DNA from: DRKI01 sp011051875
GTDB taxonomy: Bacteria > Desulfobacterota > Desulfobulbia > Desulfobulbales > Desulfobulbaceae
Length of the DNA: 60,111 nt
Assembly (NCBI GenBank): GCA_026990385.1
Contig: JALXDL010000065.1
Location: forward strand, 1 to 60,111
Direction of reading: 5' to 3'
The first letter of the stretch is position 1, and each line of letters starts with the position of its first letter. This document shows, piece after piece, positions 8,546-15,359 of this stretch. Both the position numbers and the translations under genes were made by a program. The notes under the pieces were generated by a model that was given only the letters and a program-made list of their open reading frames with translations, did not search any database and was not told the origin of the DNA.

Positions 8546-9968
8546 CGCGGGAAGCCACGGCACAGAGCGGGAAAAGAGGGTGCTCATTGTTGATGATGAG
8601 CGTGATATGCTGACCCTGCTCCAGAAGGTACTGACCAGGAAGTATACCTGCGAGGTGCGCATGGCCGATTCCGCCGATGCGGCCCTGGAGGTGGTGGAGT
8701 CCTGGCTTCCCGACGTGGTGCTCACCGATATCAAGATGTCGGGCATGGACGGGCTGGAGTTTCTGCGCCGGCTGCGCCAGTTCGATCACACCATCACCAC
8801 CATTGTCATGACCGGCTACGGCACCATCGAGATGGCGGTCCAGGCCCTGAAGGACGGGGCCTATGATTTTTTTGAAAAACCCTTTGACAACGACCAGATC
8901 GTGCACGCGGTGAGCCGGGCCGTGGAGCGGACCCAGCTCCTGCGCGAGAACCTGCAGCTCCAGCACCGGCTGTCCCGGGATCAGCAGGTCGCCGGTTTCA
9001 TCGGCCGTTCCAGGCGGCTGGTGCAGACCCTGGAGCTGCTGGGACGTCTGGCGCCGAGCAGGGCGACGGTCCTGATCCGGGGAGAGTCGGGTACCGGCAA
9101 GGAGCTGGCCGCCCGGGCCCTGCACGCCATGAGCAACCGGGCGGACAGGGAGATGGTGGTGGTCAACTGTCCGGCCCTGCCGGAACATATCCTGGAGAGC
9201 GAGCTGTTCGGCTACCGCAAGGGGGCATTCACCGGCGCCGACCAGGACAAGGAGGGGCTGTTTCTCAAGGCCAACGGTTCCACCATCCTCCTCGACGAAA
9301 TCGCCGATATCCCGGTCTCAATCCAGACCAAGCTGCTGCGGGTCCTCCAGGAAAAAGAGATCCAGCCCCTGGGCCAGACCAGGACCTATTCCATCGACGT
9401 CCGCGTCCTGGCCTCGACCAACCAGGACCTGGAGGCCAAGATCGCAAAGGGCGAATTCCGGGAAGACCTTTTCTACCGGCTCAACGTCATGACCGTGACC
9501 ATGCCGAGCCTGGCCGAGATGCGCAGTGATATCCCGCTGCTGGCCCAGCATTTTCTCGAGGTCTTCAGCAGGGAACATGGCCGCAGTGACCTGGAATTCA
9601 TGCCCGAGTCCCTGCAGTGCCTGATGCAGCGGTCCTGGAAGGGCAATATCAGGGAACTGGAGAACGTGATCAACCGGGCCGTGCTGCTCTGCAACGGCAA
9701 CCGGATCACGCCCGGTGACCTGATGATCGAAGAGGAGACGCGGGAGGACGGTGATCCCGCAAACAGCCGTCAGTGTTACCTGAGCCTGCCCTACAAGCAT
9801 GCCAAGGAAGAGGTGGTCAACCAGTTCAGCCGGACCTATCTTTCCAGTGCTCTCAGTGCCACGGGCGGCAATGTCTCGGCCGCGGCCAGGCGCTCGGGGA
9901 TGGAGCGGCAGGCCTTTCAGAGGCTGATGCGCAGGTTCGGAATCCGATCCGGGGAGTTTCGCAAGTGA
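8541..9968 (+). CDS. Sigma-54-dependent response regulator (NtrC family)
   Basis: A receiver domain (VLIVDDERD, phosphoacceptor in VVLTDIKMSGMDG, then TGYGT and FEKPF) is followed by a sigma-54 AAA+ domain with Walker A GESGTGKE, the sigma-54 contact loop GAFTGA and Walker B LLDEIAD, then a C-terminal Fis-type helix-turn-helix (NVSAAARRSGM). It should activate sigma-54 promoters when phosphorylated. The start is uncertain: the only well-placed Shine-Dalgarno, GGAGGAAAG at 8527-8535, points to an ATT codon at 8541; GTG 8580 has poor spacing, and ATG 8454 or 8379 would add non-conserved residues inside the upstream gene. No partner kinase is adjacent. Confidence 0.95.
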   Translation: MNAGSHGTEREKRVLIVDDERDMLTLLQKVLTRKYTCEVRMADSADAALEVVESWLPDVVLTDIKMSGMDGLEFLRRLRQFDHTITTIVMTGYGTIEMAVQALKDGAYDFFEKPFDNDQIVHAVSRAVERTQLLRENLQLQHRLSRDQQVAGFIGRSRRLVQTLELLGRLAPSRATVLIRGESGTGKELAARALHAMSNRADREMVVVNCPALPEHILESELFGYRKGAFTGADQDKEGLFLKANGSTILLDEIADIPVSIQTKLLRVLQEKEIQPLGQTRTYSIDVRVLASTNQDLEAKIAKGEFREDLFYRLNVMTVTMPSLAEMRSDIPLLAQHFLEVFSREHGRSDLEFMPESLQCLMQRSWKGNIRELENVINRAVLLCNGNRITPGDLMIEEETREDGDPANSRQCYLSLPYKHAKEEVVNQFSRTYLSSALSATGGNVSAAARRSGMERQAFQRLMRRFGIRSGEFRK

Positions 9969-10363
9969 AGGGACCAGCGGCCGCCCCCCTGGCCACGGGC
10001 AGGACTTTTTGCAACTTCTGTCCCGCGTACTGCTGCTATCGCCTGGAAGGCGCGAGCCTCTACGTGATGGCCGAGGACATCAACCGCATCGCCCGCCATT
10101 TCAACATGACCGATGGCGAGGTCCGCCGTCGCTACATCGAGGACAGGCACACCTTCAAGACCCGGGAAGACGGTTCGTGCATTTTCCTGGCCACGGACCG
10201 GCTGTGCAAGCGCTGCACCATCCATGAGGTGCGGCCCAGGCAGTGCCGTGACTTTCCCTATGACCGCCCCTGTCCCTATCTTGACAGTGAAGACCTGCTC
10301 GCCCGCATCCAGCCCCGTATCGAGCGCAGCCTGGGGCTGGGCCCGTCGTCTGATCGGATCTAA
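9965..10363 (+). CDS. YkgJ family cysteine cluster protein
   Basis: A 132-residue cytoplasmic protein. GTG 9965 overlaps the stop of the sigma-54 regulator gene as GTGA, which sets the start. The N-terminus has CNFCPAYCC (Cys16, Cys19, Cys23, Cys24), and a second set follows in SCIFLATDRLCKRCTIHEVRPRQCRDFPY, which together match YkgJ-type zinc or iron-sulfur binding proteins of unknown biochemical role. The same domain is fused to a phosphatase two genes upstream, so this region carries two members around one regulator. It ends just before the Fur-like box of rubrerythrin. Confidence 0.88.
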   Translation: MKGPAAAPLATGRTFCNFCPAYCCYRLEGASLYVMAEDINRIARHFNMTDGEVRRRYIEDRHTFKTREDGSCIFLATDRLCKRCTIHEVRPRQCRDFPYDRPCPYLDSEDLLARIQPRIERSLGLGPSSDRI

Positions 10364-10365
10364 AT

Positions 10366-10384
10366 CATAATAATAATCAATATT
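10366..10384 (+). promoter_or_regulatory. Fur/PerR-like operator upstream of rubrerythrin
   Basis: The 19 bases CATAATAATAATCAATATT match the Fur consensus GATAATGATAATCATTATC at 15 of 19 positions in an otherwise GC-rich genome. The box begins two bases after the YkgJ stop, and a TTGACA lies at 10389-10394. I could not find a good -10 hexamer at normal spacing. Fur or PerR control of rubrerythrin is common in anaerobes; binding here is inference. Confidence 0.45.
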
Positions 10385-10572
10385 GTTCTTGACAGGTCCG
10401 GGAAATAATGTTTCCTTGCTGCTGACTATTCTTTTCCGGACCAGGGGAATACCGGCCCGGAAACCAGGTGCTGGGAGCGGCGTCTTGCCGGCGGCAAGTG
10501 CCGGCCCTGTGCCGCACCGTTGCAGCGGGCACCCTCTGCAGCAATCACTTTTCAGGAAAAGGAGCAACAGCA

Positions 10573-11094
10573 ATGAGCAAGACCATGGAAAATCTGAAGG
10601 CCGCATTTGCCGGCGAGTCCCAGGCACGGAACATGTATACCTTTTTCGCCAAGGTGGCCCGTAAGGAAGGGTATCACTACATCGCAAAGATCTTCGAGGA
10701 GTCGGCGGCCAACGAGGAGCGGCATGCCAAGGATCATTTTCAGCTCATGGGGGCCCTGGGGGATACGGTCAGCAACCTGAAGGAGGCCATTGACGGCGAG
10801 AACTATGAAGCCACCGAAATGTATCCCACCTTTGCCAGGGAAGCAGAGGAAGAGGGGAACATGGAGGCTGCCAATCTGTTCAGGCAGATCGCCAAGATCG
10901 AGGCCCATCACCGCGACCGTTACCGGCGCTGCCTGGAGATGGTGGAAAACGGTACTGTCTTCAAGCGCGAGCAGCCCATCAAGTGGAAGTGCAGCAAGTG
11001 CGGTTTTACCTATGAAGGCACCGAGCCGCCGCCCAGGTGTCCGGCCTGCAAGCATCCGCGCGAGTACTTTGAACCGGCCAACCTGGATGTCTGA
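10573..11094 (+). CDS. rbr: Rubrerythrin
   Basis: Rubrerythrin reduces hydrogen peroxide in the cytoplasm of anaerobes using a diiron site and a rubredoxin-type iron. The 173-residue protein starts at ATG 10573 behind AAGGAG. The ferritin-like domain (1-135) supplies the diiron ligands in AGESQARNMY, ESAANEERHAKDH, GENYEATEMY and IAKIEAHHRDRY. The C-terminal domain has CSKCGFTYEG and CPACKHPREYF, the two CxxC pairs of the rubredoxin iron. The 209-base upstream gap holds the Fur-like box. A large hairpin follows the gene. Confidence 0.97.
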   Translation: MSKTMENLKAAFAGESQARNMYTFFAKVARKEGYHYIAKIFEESAANEERHAKDHFQLMGALGDTVSNLKEAIDGENYEATEMYPTFAREAEEEGNMEAANLFRQIAKIEAHHRDRYRRCLEMVENGTVFKREQPIKWKCSKCGFTYEGTEPPPRCPACKHPREYFEPANLDV

Positions 11095-11103
11095 CCAAGA
11101 GGC

Positions 11104-11157
11104 GGACCGGCAGTGACTCGCGGAACAGCGGAGGCCGTAACCGCGTACTGCCGGTCC
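11104..11157. terminator. Long hairpin between convergent rbr and MBL genes
   Basis: An 11-bp perfect outer stem (GGACCGGCAGT at 11104-11114 with ACTGCCGGTCC at 11147-11157) encloses an inner CGCGG/CCGCG stem (11119-11123 with 11141-11145). It sits between two convergent genes and could end transcription in both directions, although there is no T tract. Confidence 0.5.
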
Positions 11158-11226
11158 ATGATCTCTGCACCACCAACAGCGGGATCCCGGACCATGCCGG
11201 CATGGGGCACGCCTGACCGTGGCCTG

Positions 11227-11868
11227 CTACCATTCCCCGCCCAGGAACGGGTTTTCTCTTTTTTCTCGTCCCACGGTACTGAAAGGGGTGTCGCCGTAGT
11301 CGTGGCCCGGCCGGATAACGGTGCTGTCCGGCAGGGTTGCCACCTTTGCCGCCAGGCCGTTGATGAGGGTGTTGAAGTCCCCGCCCGGCAGGTCGACCCT
11401 GCCGGCGCTGCCCACGAAAAGGGAGTCGCCGGTGAACAGGTCGGTCTCGCACAGCAGGCAGATACTGCCCGGTGAATGGCCCGGGGTGTGCAGCACGCGG
11501 ATCTCGAGTCCGCCGGCCCGGATGATGTCACCGTCCCGGACGGCACGGTCCGCGGGCGGCGAATCCGGCAGCCCCATGCGGGCAAAACAGGCCGCGGCCC
11601 CGGGATCGGCGAGCAGGGCGATGTCCTCCTCGTGCAGGATGATCGCCGCGCCGGTGGCCGAGCGCAGCCGCGCATTGCCGCAGGTATGGTCCGGGTGGCA
11701 GTGGGTATTGATGATCCAGGGGATCTCGAGCTCCAGCTCACGGATCCTGGCCAGGATCTTCTCCTCATCGCCCCCCGGATCGATGACCACTCCCTTCCCG
11801 CTCTCCTCGCAGCCGAGGAGGTAGCAGCACACCTTCATCTCACCCACCCTGAACTGTTCCAGTATCAT
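11227..11868 (-). CDS. Metallo-beta-lactamase-fold hydrolase, glyoxalase II-like
   Basis: A 213-residue cytoplasmic protein with the metallo-hydrolase signature THCHPDHTCGN, followed by downstream metal ligands in HTPGHSPGS, TGDSLF and RPGHDYGDT. This pattern fits the YcbL/GloB-like branch that hydrolyses thioesters such as S-lactoylglutathione, but the substrate cannot be told from sequence. The start ATG is preceded by AAGGAGGAG at good spacing. It is transcribed towards rubrerythrin, and a copy of the dispersed palindromic repeat lies immediately upstream. Confidence 0.93.
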   Translation of the reverse strand: MILEQFRVGEMKVCCYLLGCEESGKGVVIDPGGDEEKILARIRELELEIPWIINTHCHPDHTCGNARLRSATGAAIILHEEDIALLADPGAAACFARMGLPDSPPADRAVRDGDIIRAGGLEIRVLHTPGHSPGSICLLCETDLFTGDSLFVGSAGRVDLPGGDFNTLINGLAAKVATLPDSTVIRPGHDYGDTPFSTVGREKRENPFLGGEW

Positions 11869-11882
11869 GGGCTCCTCCTTTG

Positions 11883-12026
11883 TAAGCCGTCACAGGGCAC
11901 CCGGTCAGGAGTTTTTTCATGTCCCGCCCACCTGCACGCGCACGAACCTTCCCCCTATATACGGGGTTGAATACCTGTAAACTTCGATCACGCCCGGCTG
12001 TGGCGCCCTGCGACCGTTTGCAAGTT
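11883..12026. repeat. Dispersed palindromic intergenic repeat, copy A
   Basis: The left arm begins AAGCCGTCACAGGGCACCC and the right arm ends GCCCTGCGACCGTTTGC, roughly the reverse complement. The core, with GCGCACGAACCTTCCCC and TATACGGGGTTGAATACC, closely matches the core of copy B near 40.87 kb. It sits directly upstream of the metallo-hydrolase gene. Confidence 0.75.
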
Positions 12027-12039
12027 CTGTATTTTCTGC

Positions 12040-12114
12040 TTCCCGCGCTCCTGCGTGGGAACGGTGTTTTTGCCGCTCCAGCGGCTGCAGCCGGACGCTG
12101 GAGCGTGGGAACGA
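12040..12114. repeat. Pair of GCGTGGGAACG-type palindromic units
   Basis: Two units read CGCTCCTGCGTGGGAACG (12046-12063) and CGCTGGAGCGTGGGAACG (12096-12113). Each can fold on itself (CGCTCC with GGAGCG type pairing), and both end in the same GCGTGGGAACG. Short repeats of this sort are widespread between genes in many bacteria. Confidence 0.55.
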
Positions 12115-12777
12115 GGGAATTGCATATCCCGTGACCGGTTGCCACCATCGGCTCCTGTTGCTGATTCCTCCTGGGCGACCGTGACAAATGGTATGGCCGG
12201 GCACGGTGTGCGGTTGCTGTGAGCCTTGAATTGTACCGGAGGGGACAAGGTTTGTCCCGAAATTTTCCAGGAAGAACTCCTGTTCTCTTTTATCACGCTT
12301 GTTTCAGTTCCCCCTCCCCGAAAAACGGCCTGGTTCTCCTGTGGATACCAGACAGCTCCCGGGTGCATCTTTTTTGTTTCCCTGCAAACTTTTTGTTGCG
12401 TTTCAGACTGTTGGCCAGGAATGGTTCCTTTTACGTCTATGTCTCTATCATTATGAAATAAAAGATAATTTGCTGGTAAGGCCATGCTTGTTGAACTGGT
12501 ACGGGGTATGCATAGGACATAACCAAAATGTATTTTTCAGGTTTTTATCGTAATCGGAATCAGTTCCCGGGCCTGGTGCCGGGTTCCCCAGGGAAGGGGT
12601 TCATTCCTTCTGCCTCAGGATGGGATGATCATTGAAGACAGTGTCGCAAAAATACCGTCCGGAAAGGGCAGGGCACGGTCGGATTCCTTTCTCCCCGGGG
12701 GCATTCCGGTGCGGTAGATCCTGCTTTGCCCGGGTTGACCGACCATTGAACCGGGGTGCATATTTTTTGTTGCAGTA

Positions 12778-13278
12778 ATGTTGATGACCGGAAAAACAAC
12801 CATACCACAGAGATTGCCACTCATCCTTGCGCCCCTGTTGCTGGCCGCTCTTCTCGGGTGTCCTGACGATGCCTGGGCCCTCCAGTCGCATGGTCCCCCG
12901 GAAGGTCTCTATGTGCACCAGATGGCCCATATCCACTTTGTCCTTGCCCTGGGATACCTGTTATGGGACATCCGCCGCAGCTCGTTCACCAGCATAGGCT
13001 GGCGGTACCTGCAGGTCTTCTGCCTGCTCATGATCGTCTGGAACGTGCTCGCCTTCACCGGTCACGCCATGGGCGTGGTCCTCGAGCCCCGCCACATCTC
13101 CACCGTGCAGGGATATTTCCAGTCCCGCCTGCTCGGTCCCCTGACCACGACCAAGATCATCTTCTACATAACCAAGCTTGACCATATCGTCGCCGTTCCC
13201 GCCCTGTTCTTCCTGTTCATCGGAATGCGGTCGCTGTACAGGACCGTTGTCGAGCATGCCGGGGAGGAAAAGAAATGA
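12778..13278 (+). CDS. Small membrane protein preceding a sensor kinase
   Basis: This encodes 166 residues. The N-terminal hydrophobic stretch LPLILAPLLLAALLGC followed by PDDAWALQ could be a signal sequence, with an LLGC lipobox-like end or cleavage after AWA. Three further hydrophobic segments follow (about residues 55-70, 80-105 and 135-155). Histidines in YVHQMAHIHF, AFTGHAMG and KLDHIVAV lie near membrane edges and could bind heme or metal, but I see no established motif. The start has no clear Shine-Dalgarno; ATG 12784 is an alternative. The stop overlaps the kinase gene, so it is probably a partner or input subunit of that sensor. Confidence 0.75.
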   Translation: MLMTGKTTIPQRLPLILAPLLLAALLGCPDDAWALQSHGPPEGLYVHQMAHIHFVLALGYLLWDIRRSSFTSIGWRYLQVFCLLMIVWNVLAFTGHAMGVVLEPRHISTVQGYFQSRLLGPLTTTKIIFYITKLDHIVAVPALFFLFIGMRSLYRTVVEHAGEEKK

Positions 13279-14861
13279 GTGGGTTGCCCCTCCTTCCAAC
13301 CATTATCATTGATATGGCCGGTTCCGTGGCCGATATCATCTTTTCCTTCCTGGCCATGCGATATGCCTTCCTGCTCACGCGCAGACAGCCGGACAACTTC
13401 CTCTGGGGCTATCTCTTCTACTTCTGCATGGCCCTGTCCGCCTTTTCCGTGTCCAGGGCCGCAGGCCACATCGTCAAGCAATTCCTGTTCATGTCGGACA
13501 ACAGCGAGATCTGGGCTGGTATCGCTCCCTATTCGGGCGGGTTCAATACCCTGCTCCTGATCTCGGTCTCTGCGGTCACCATCTTCTACAACAAGAGTGT
13601 CCAGGCCTATGAATCCATCGAGCAGAAGGCCGCCAAGCTCAAGAGCGCCAATCTGCGGCTGGAGAAGGCGGCTGCGGAACTCAAGGAGTTGAACCTGCAC
13701 CTGGAGGAGAAAGTCGAGGAGCGGACGGCCGAGCTTTCCAAGTCGGAGAAGAAGTTCCGCCATCTCTTCTCCAATTCCAAGGATATGATCTTTTTCGGGG
13801 ATATCGGCAAGAACGTGCTCGAGATCAACGAGTCCGGCCTGGAGATGCTGGGGTACAGTCCGGAAGATGCAAAGCGCCTCAACCTGTACCAGATCTTTCG
13901 CAACGAAGAGGATATTTTCACCTATTACGAACTGCTCAGCCGGGATGGCTATATCAAGGATTTCGAGGCTGAATTCCAGAAAAAGGACGGCTCGGTGATC
14001 TACGTTCTGATCTCGGCCACGGCCATCTATGACGACAACGGCAAGATGATCGGCTGTGAGGCCATTGCCAAGGATCTGACCAGGGTCAAGACCATGATGG
14101 AGCAGCTTGTCTCCAGTGAAAAGATGGCCTCCGTGGGCCAGATGGCCGCCGGCGTCGCCCACGAGATCAATACGCCGCTGGGAATAATTCTCGGCTATGC
14201 CCAACTGATGAAGGATGATTTTGACGAGGACTCGGAAGCCTACCAGAATCTCTGTGTCATCGAGCGGCAGACCAAGGCGAGCCGCAAGATCGTCGCCGAC
14301 CTGCTCAAGTTTTCCCGCCAGGCTGGCAGCGCCCGCAAGGATATTGATCTCAACGAGATCCTCTCCGACGTGGTGGCCGTGACAGAACACAACCTCAATC
14401 TCAACCATATCCAGGTGCATCTTGAGCTCGCCGACCATCTGCCACGGGTCATCGGCGATGCCGAGAAACTGCGCCAGGTCTTTGTCAACCTGATCAACAA
14501 TGCCCAGCATGCCATGGAAGAGCAGGGTGGGGGAGAGCTTTATTTGGGCACCTCCTATGATCCGGACAGGAAACAGGTCATTGCCCGGGTGCGTGACACT
14601 GGTCATGGCATTCCCGACAGTGTCAGGGCCAAGATCTTTGATCCCTTTTTCACCACCAAGCCGGTGGGCAAGGGGACCGGCCTCGGCCTGTCGGTGACCT
14701 ACGGGATCATCCAGGATCATGGCGGTGCCATCGAGGTGGAGAGTCCGGTCAGGAACCGCGAGACAGGTGAGACGACACAGGGCACCGAGTTCAGGATCCT
14801 GCTGCCCAGGGCAGAGGATACCGAGACCGTGGCCCTGAAGGGACAGGAAACCACAGTGTAG
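13275..14861 (+). CDS. Membrane PAS-domain sensor histidine kinase
   Basis: A 528-residue kinase with two or three N-terminal membrane segments (about 5-110), a coiled coil (EQKAAKLKSANLRLEKAAAE), a PAS domain (about 155-275), a HisKA domain with MAAGVAHEINTPLGI, and an HATPase domain with N box INNAQHAM, G1 box DTGHGIPD and G2 box GKGTGLGLSV. It should phosphorylate a response regulator on sensing a membrane or PAS signal. ATG 13275 overlaps the preceding membrane protein stop. The single-domain regulator 100 bases downstream is its likely partner. The stimulus cannot be read from sequence. Confidence 0.95.
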   Translation: MSGLPLLPTIIIDMAGSVADIIFSFLAMRYAFLLTRRQPDNFLWGYLFYFCMALSAFSVSRAAGHIVKQFLFMSDNSEIWAGIAPYSGGFNTLLLISVSAVTIFYNKSVQAYESIEQKAAKLKSANLRLEKAAAELKELNLHLEEKVEERTAELSKSEKKFRHLFSNSKDMIFFGDIGKNVLEINESGLEMLGYSPEDAKRLNLYQIFRNEEDIFTYYELLSRDGYIKDFEAEFQKKDGSVIYVLISATAIYDDNGKMIGCEAIAKDLTRVKTMMEQLVSSEKMASVGQMAAGVAHEINTPLGIILGYAQLMKDDFDEDSEAYQNLCVIERQTKASRKIVADLLKFSRQAGSARKDIDLNEILSDVVAVTEHNLNLNHIQVHLELADHLPRVIGDAEKLRQVFVNLINNAQHAMEEQGGGELYLGTSYDPDRKQVIARVRDTGHGIPDSVRAKIFDPFFTTKPVGKGTGLGLSVTYGIIQDHGGAIEVESPVRNRETGETTQGTEFRILLPRAEDTETVALKGQETTV

Positions 14862-14962
14862 CTGTTTGACAACATAGCTGTCTGGCAAAAAAAACATTGC
14901 AAACGGTCGCGGACAACGGCTTTGGTCGCGGCATTTTCCGGTACAACCCGAGGAGGAAGACA

Positions 14963-15328
14963 ATGGCTGAAATTCTGGCACTGGATGATGTACAGGACGC
15001 AACGGTTCTCATCGGCAAGATCCTCTCCAAAAAGGGACACAATGTCCATACCTTCACCGAGGAAGACGAGGCGATCGAATTTGCCAAGAAGAACAGGATT
15101 GACCTGGCGATCCTGGACATCAAGCTGAAGAAGCTCAGCGGCGTTGAGGTGTTGGCCATGCTGAAAGAGCATTCACCCGACATGCACGCCATAATGCTCA
15201 CCGGCTATCCCACTGTCGAGACTGCGCGGGAGGCCATCAGTCTGGGCGCCGACGAGTACTGCGTCAAGCCCATAGACCGTGACGAGTTGGAAGAGAAGGT
15301 GGAGAAGGTCCTCCAGTCCGGCAAGTAG
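14963..15328 (+). CDS. Single-domain response regulator
   Basis: A 121-residue CheY-like receiver with no output domain. The acidic pocket is in ILALDDVQD, the phosphoacceptor is in LAILDIKLKKLSG, the switch threonine in IMLTGYPT and the lysine in YCVKPID. The ATG has a strong AGGAGGAAG at 14951-14959. It lies between a full sensor kinase and a GAF/PAS protein with only a dimerisation domain, so it may shuttle phosphate between them. The gap upstream holds a direct repeat TAGCTGT at 14859 and 14875. Confidence 0.94.
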   Translation: MAEILALDDVQDATVLIGKILSKKGHNVHTFTEEDEAIEFAKKNRIDLAILDIKLKKLSGVEVLAMLKEHSPDMHAIMLTGYPTVETAREAISLGADEYCVKPIDRDELEEKVEKVLQSGK

Positions 15329-15359
15329 TCGCGGCGGCTGAAAAACGACCAGGACGGAT

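Larger units (their letters stand above)
11869..12777. other. 909-base gap with repeats and no convincing gene
   Basis: The left part holds one copy of the dispersed palindromic repeat (11883-12026) and two GTGGGAACG repeat units (12040-12114). From about 12120 to 12777 the sequence is more AT-rich than the genes around it, especially 12420-12560, and likely holds the promoter of the following signalling operon. Short ORFs here lack a ribosome binding site and gene-like codon use. I found no RNA gene. Confidence 0.6.

Noticed and set aside
9773..9964. A longer start for the YkgJ protein within the regulator gene
   Set aside because: The added 64 residues are out-of-frame reading of the sigma-54 activator; GTG 9965 fits the overlap pattern.
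14883..14900. A sigma-54-like TGGCA with TTGCA pair
   Set aside because: The GG and GC elements are 13 bases apart, where 10 are required.
13164..15002. A 612-residue minus-strand frame over the sensor kinase and regulator
   Set aside because: Antisense to two clear genes, no domain recognised, and it crosses their non-coding junction.
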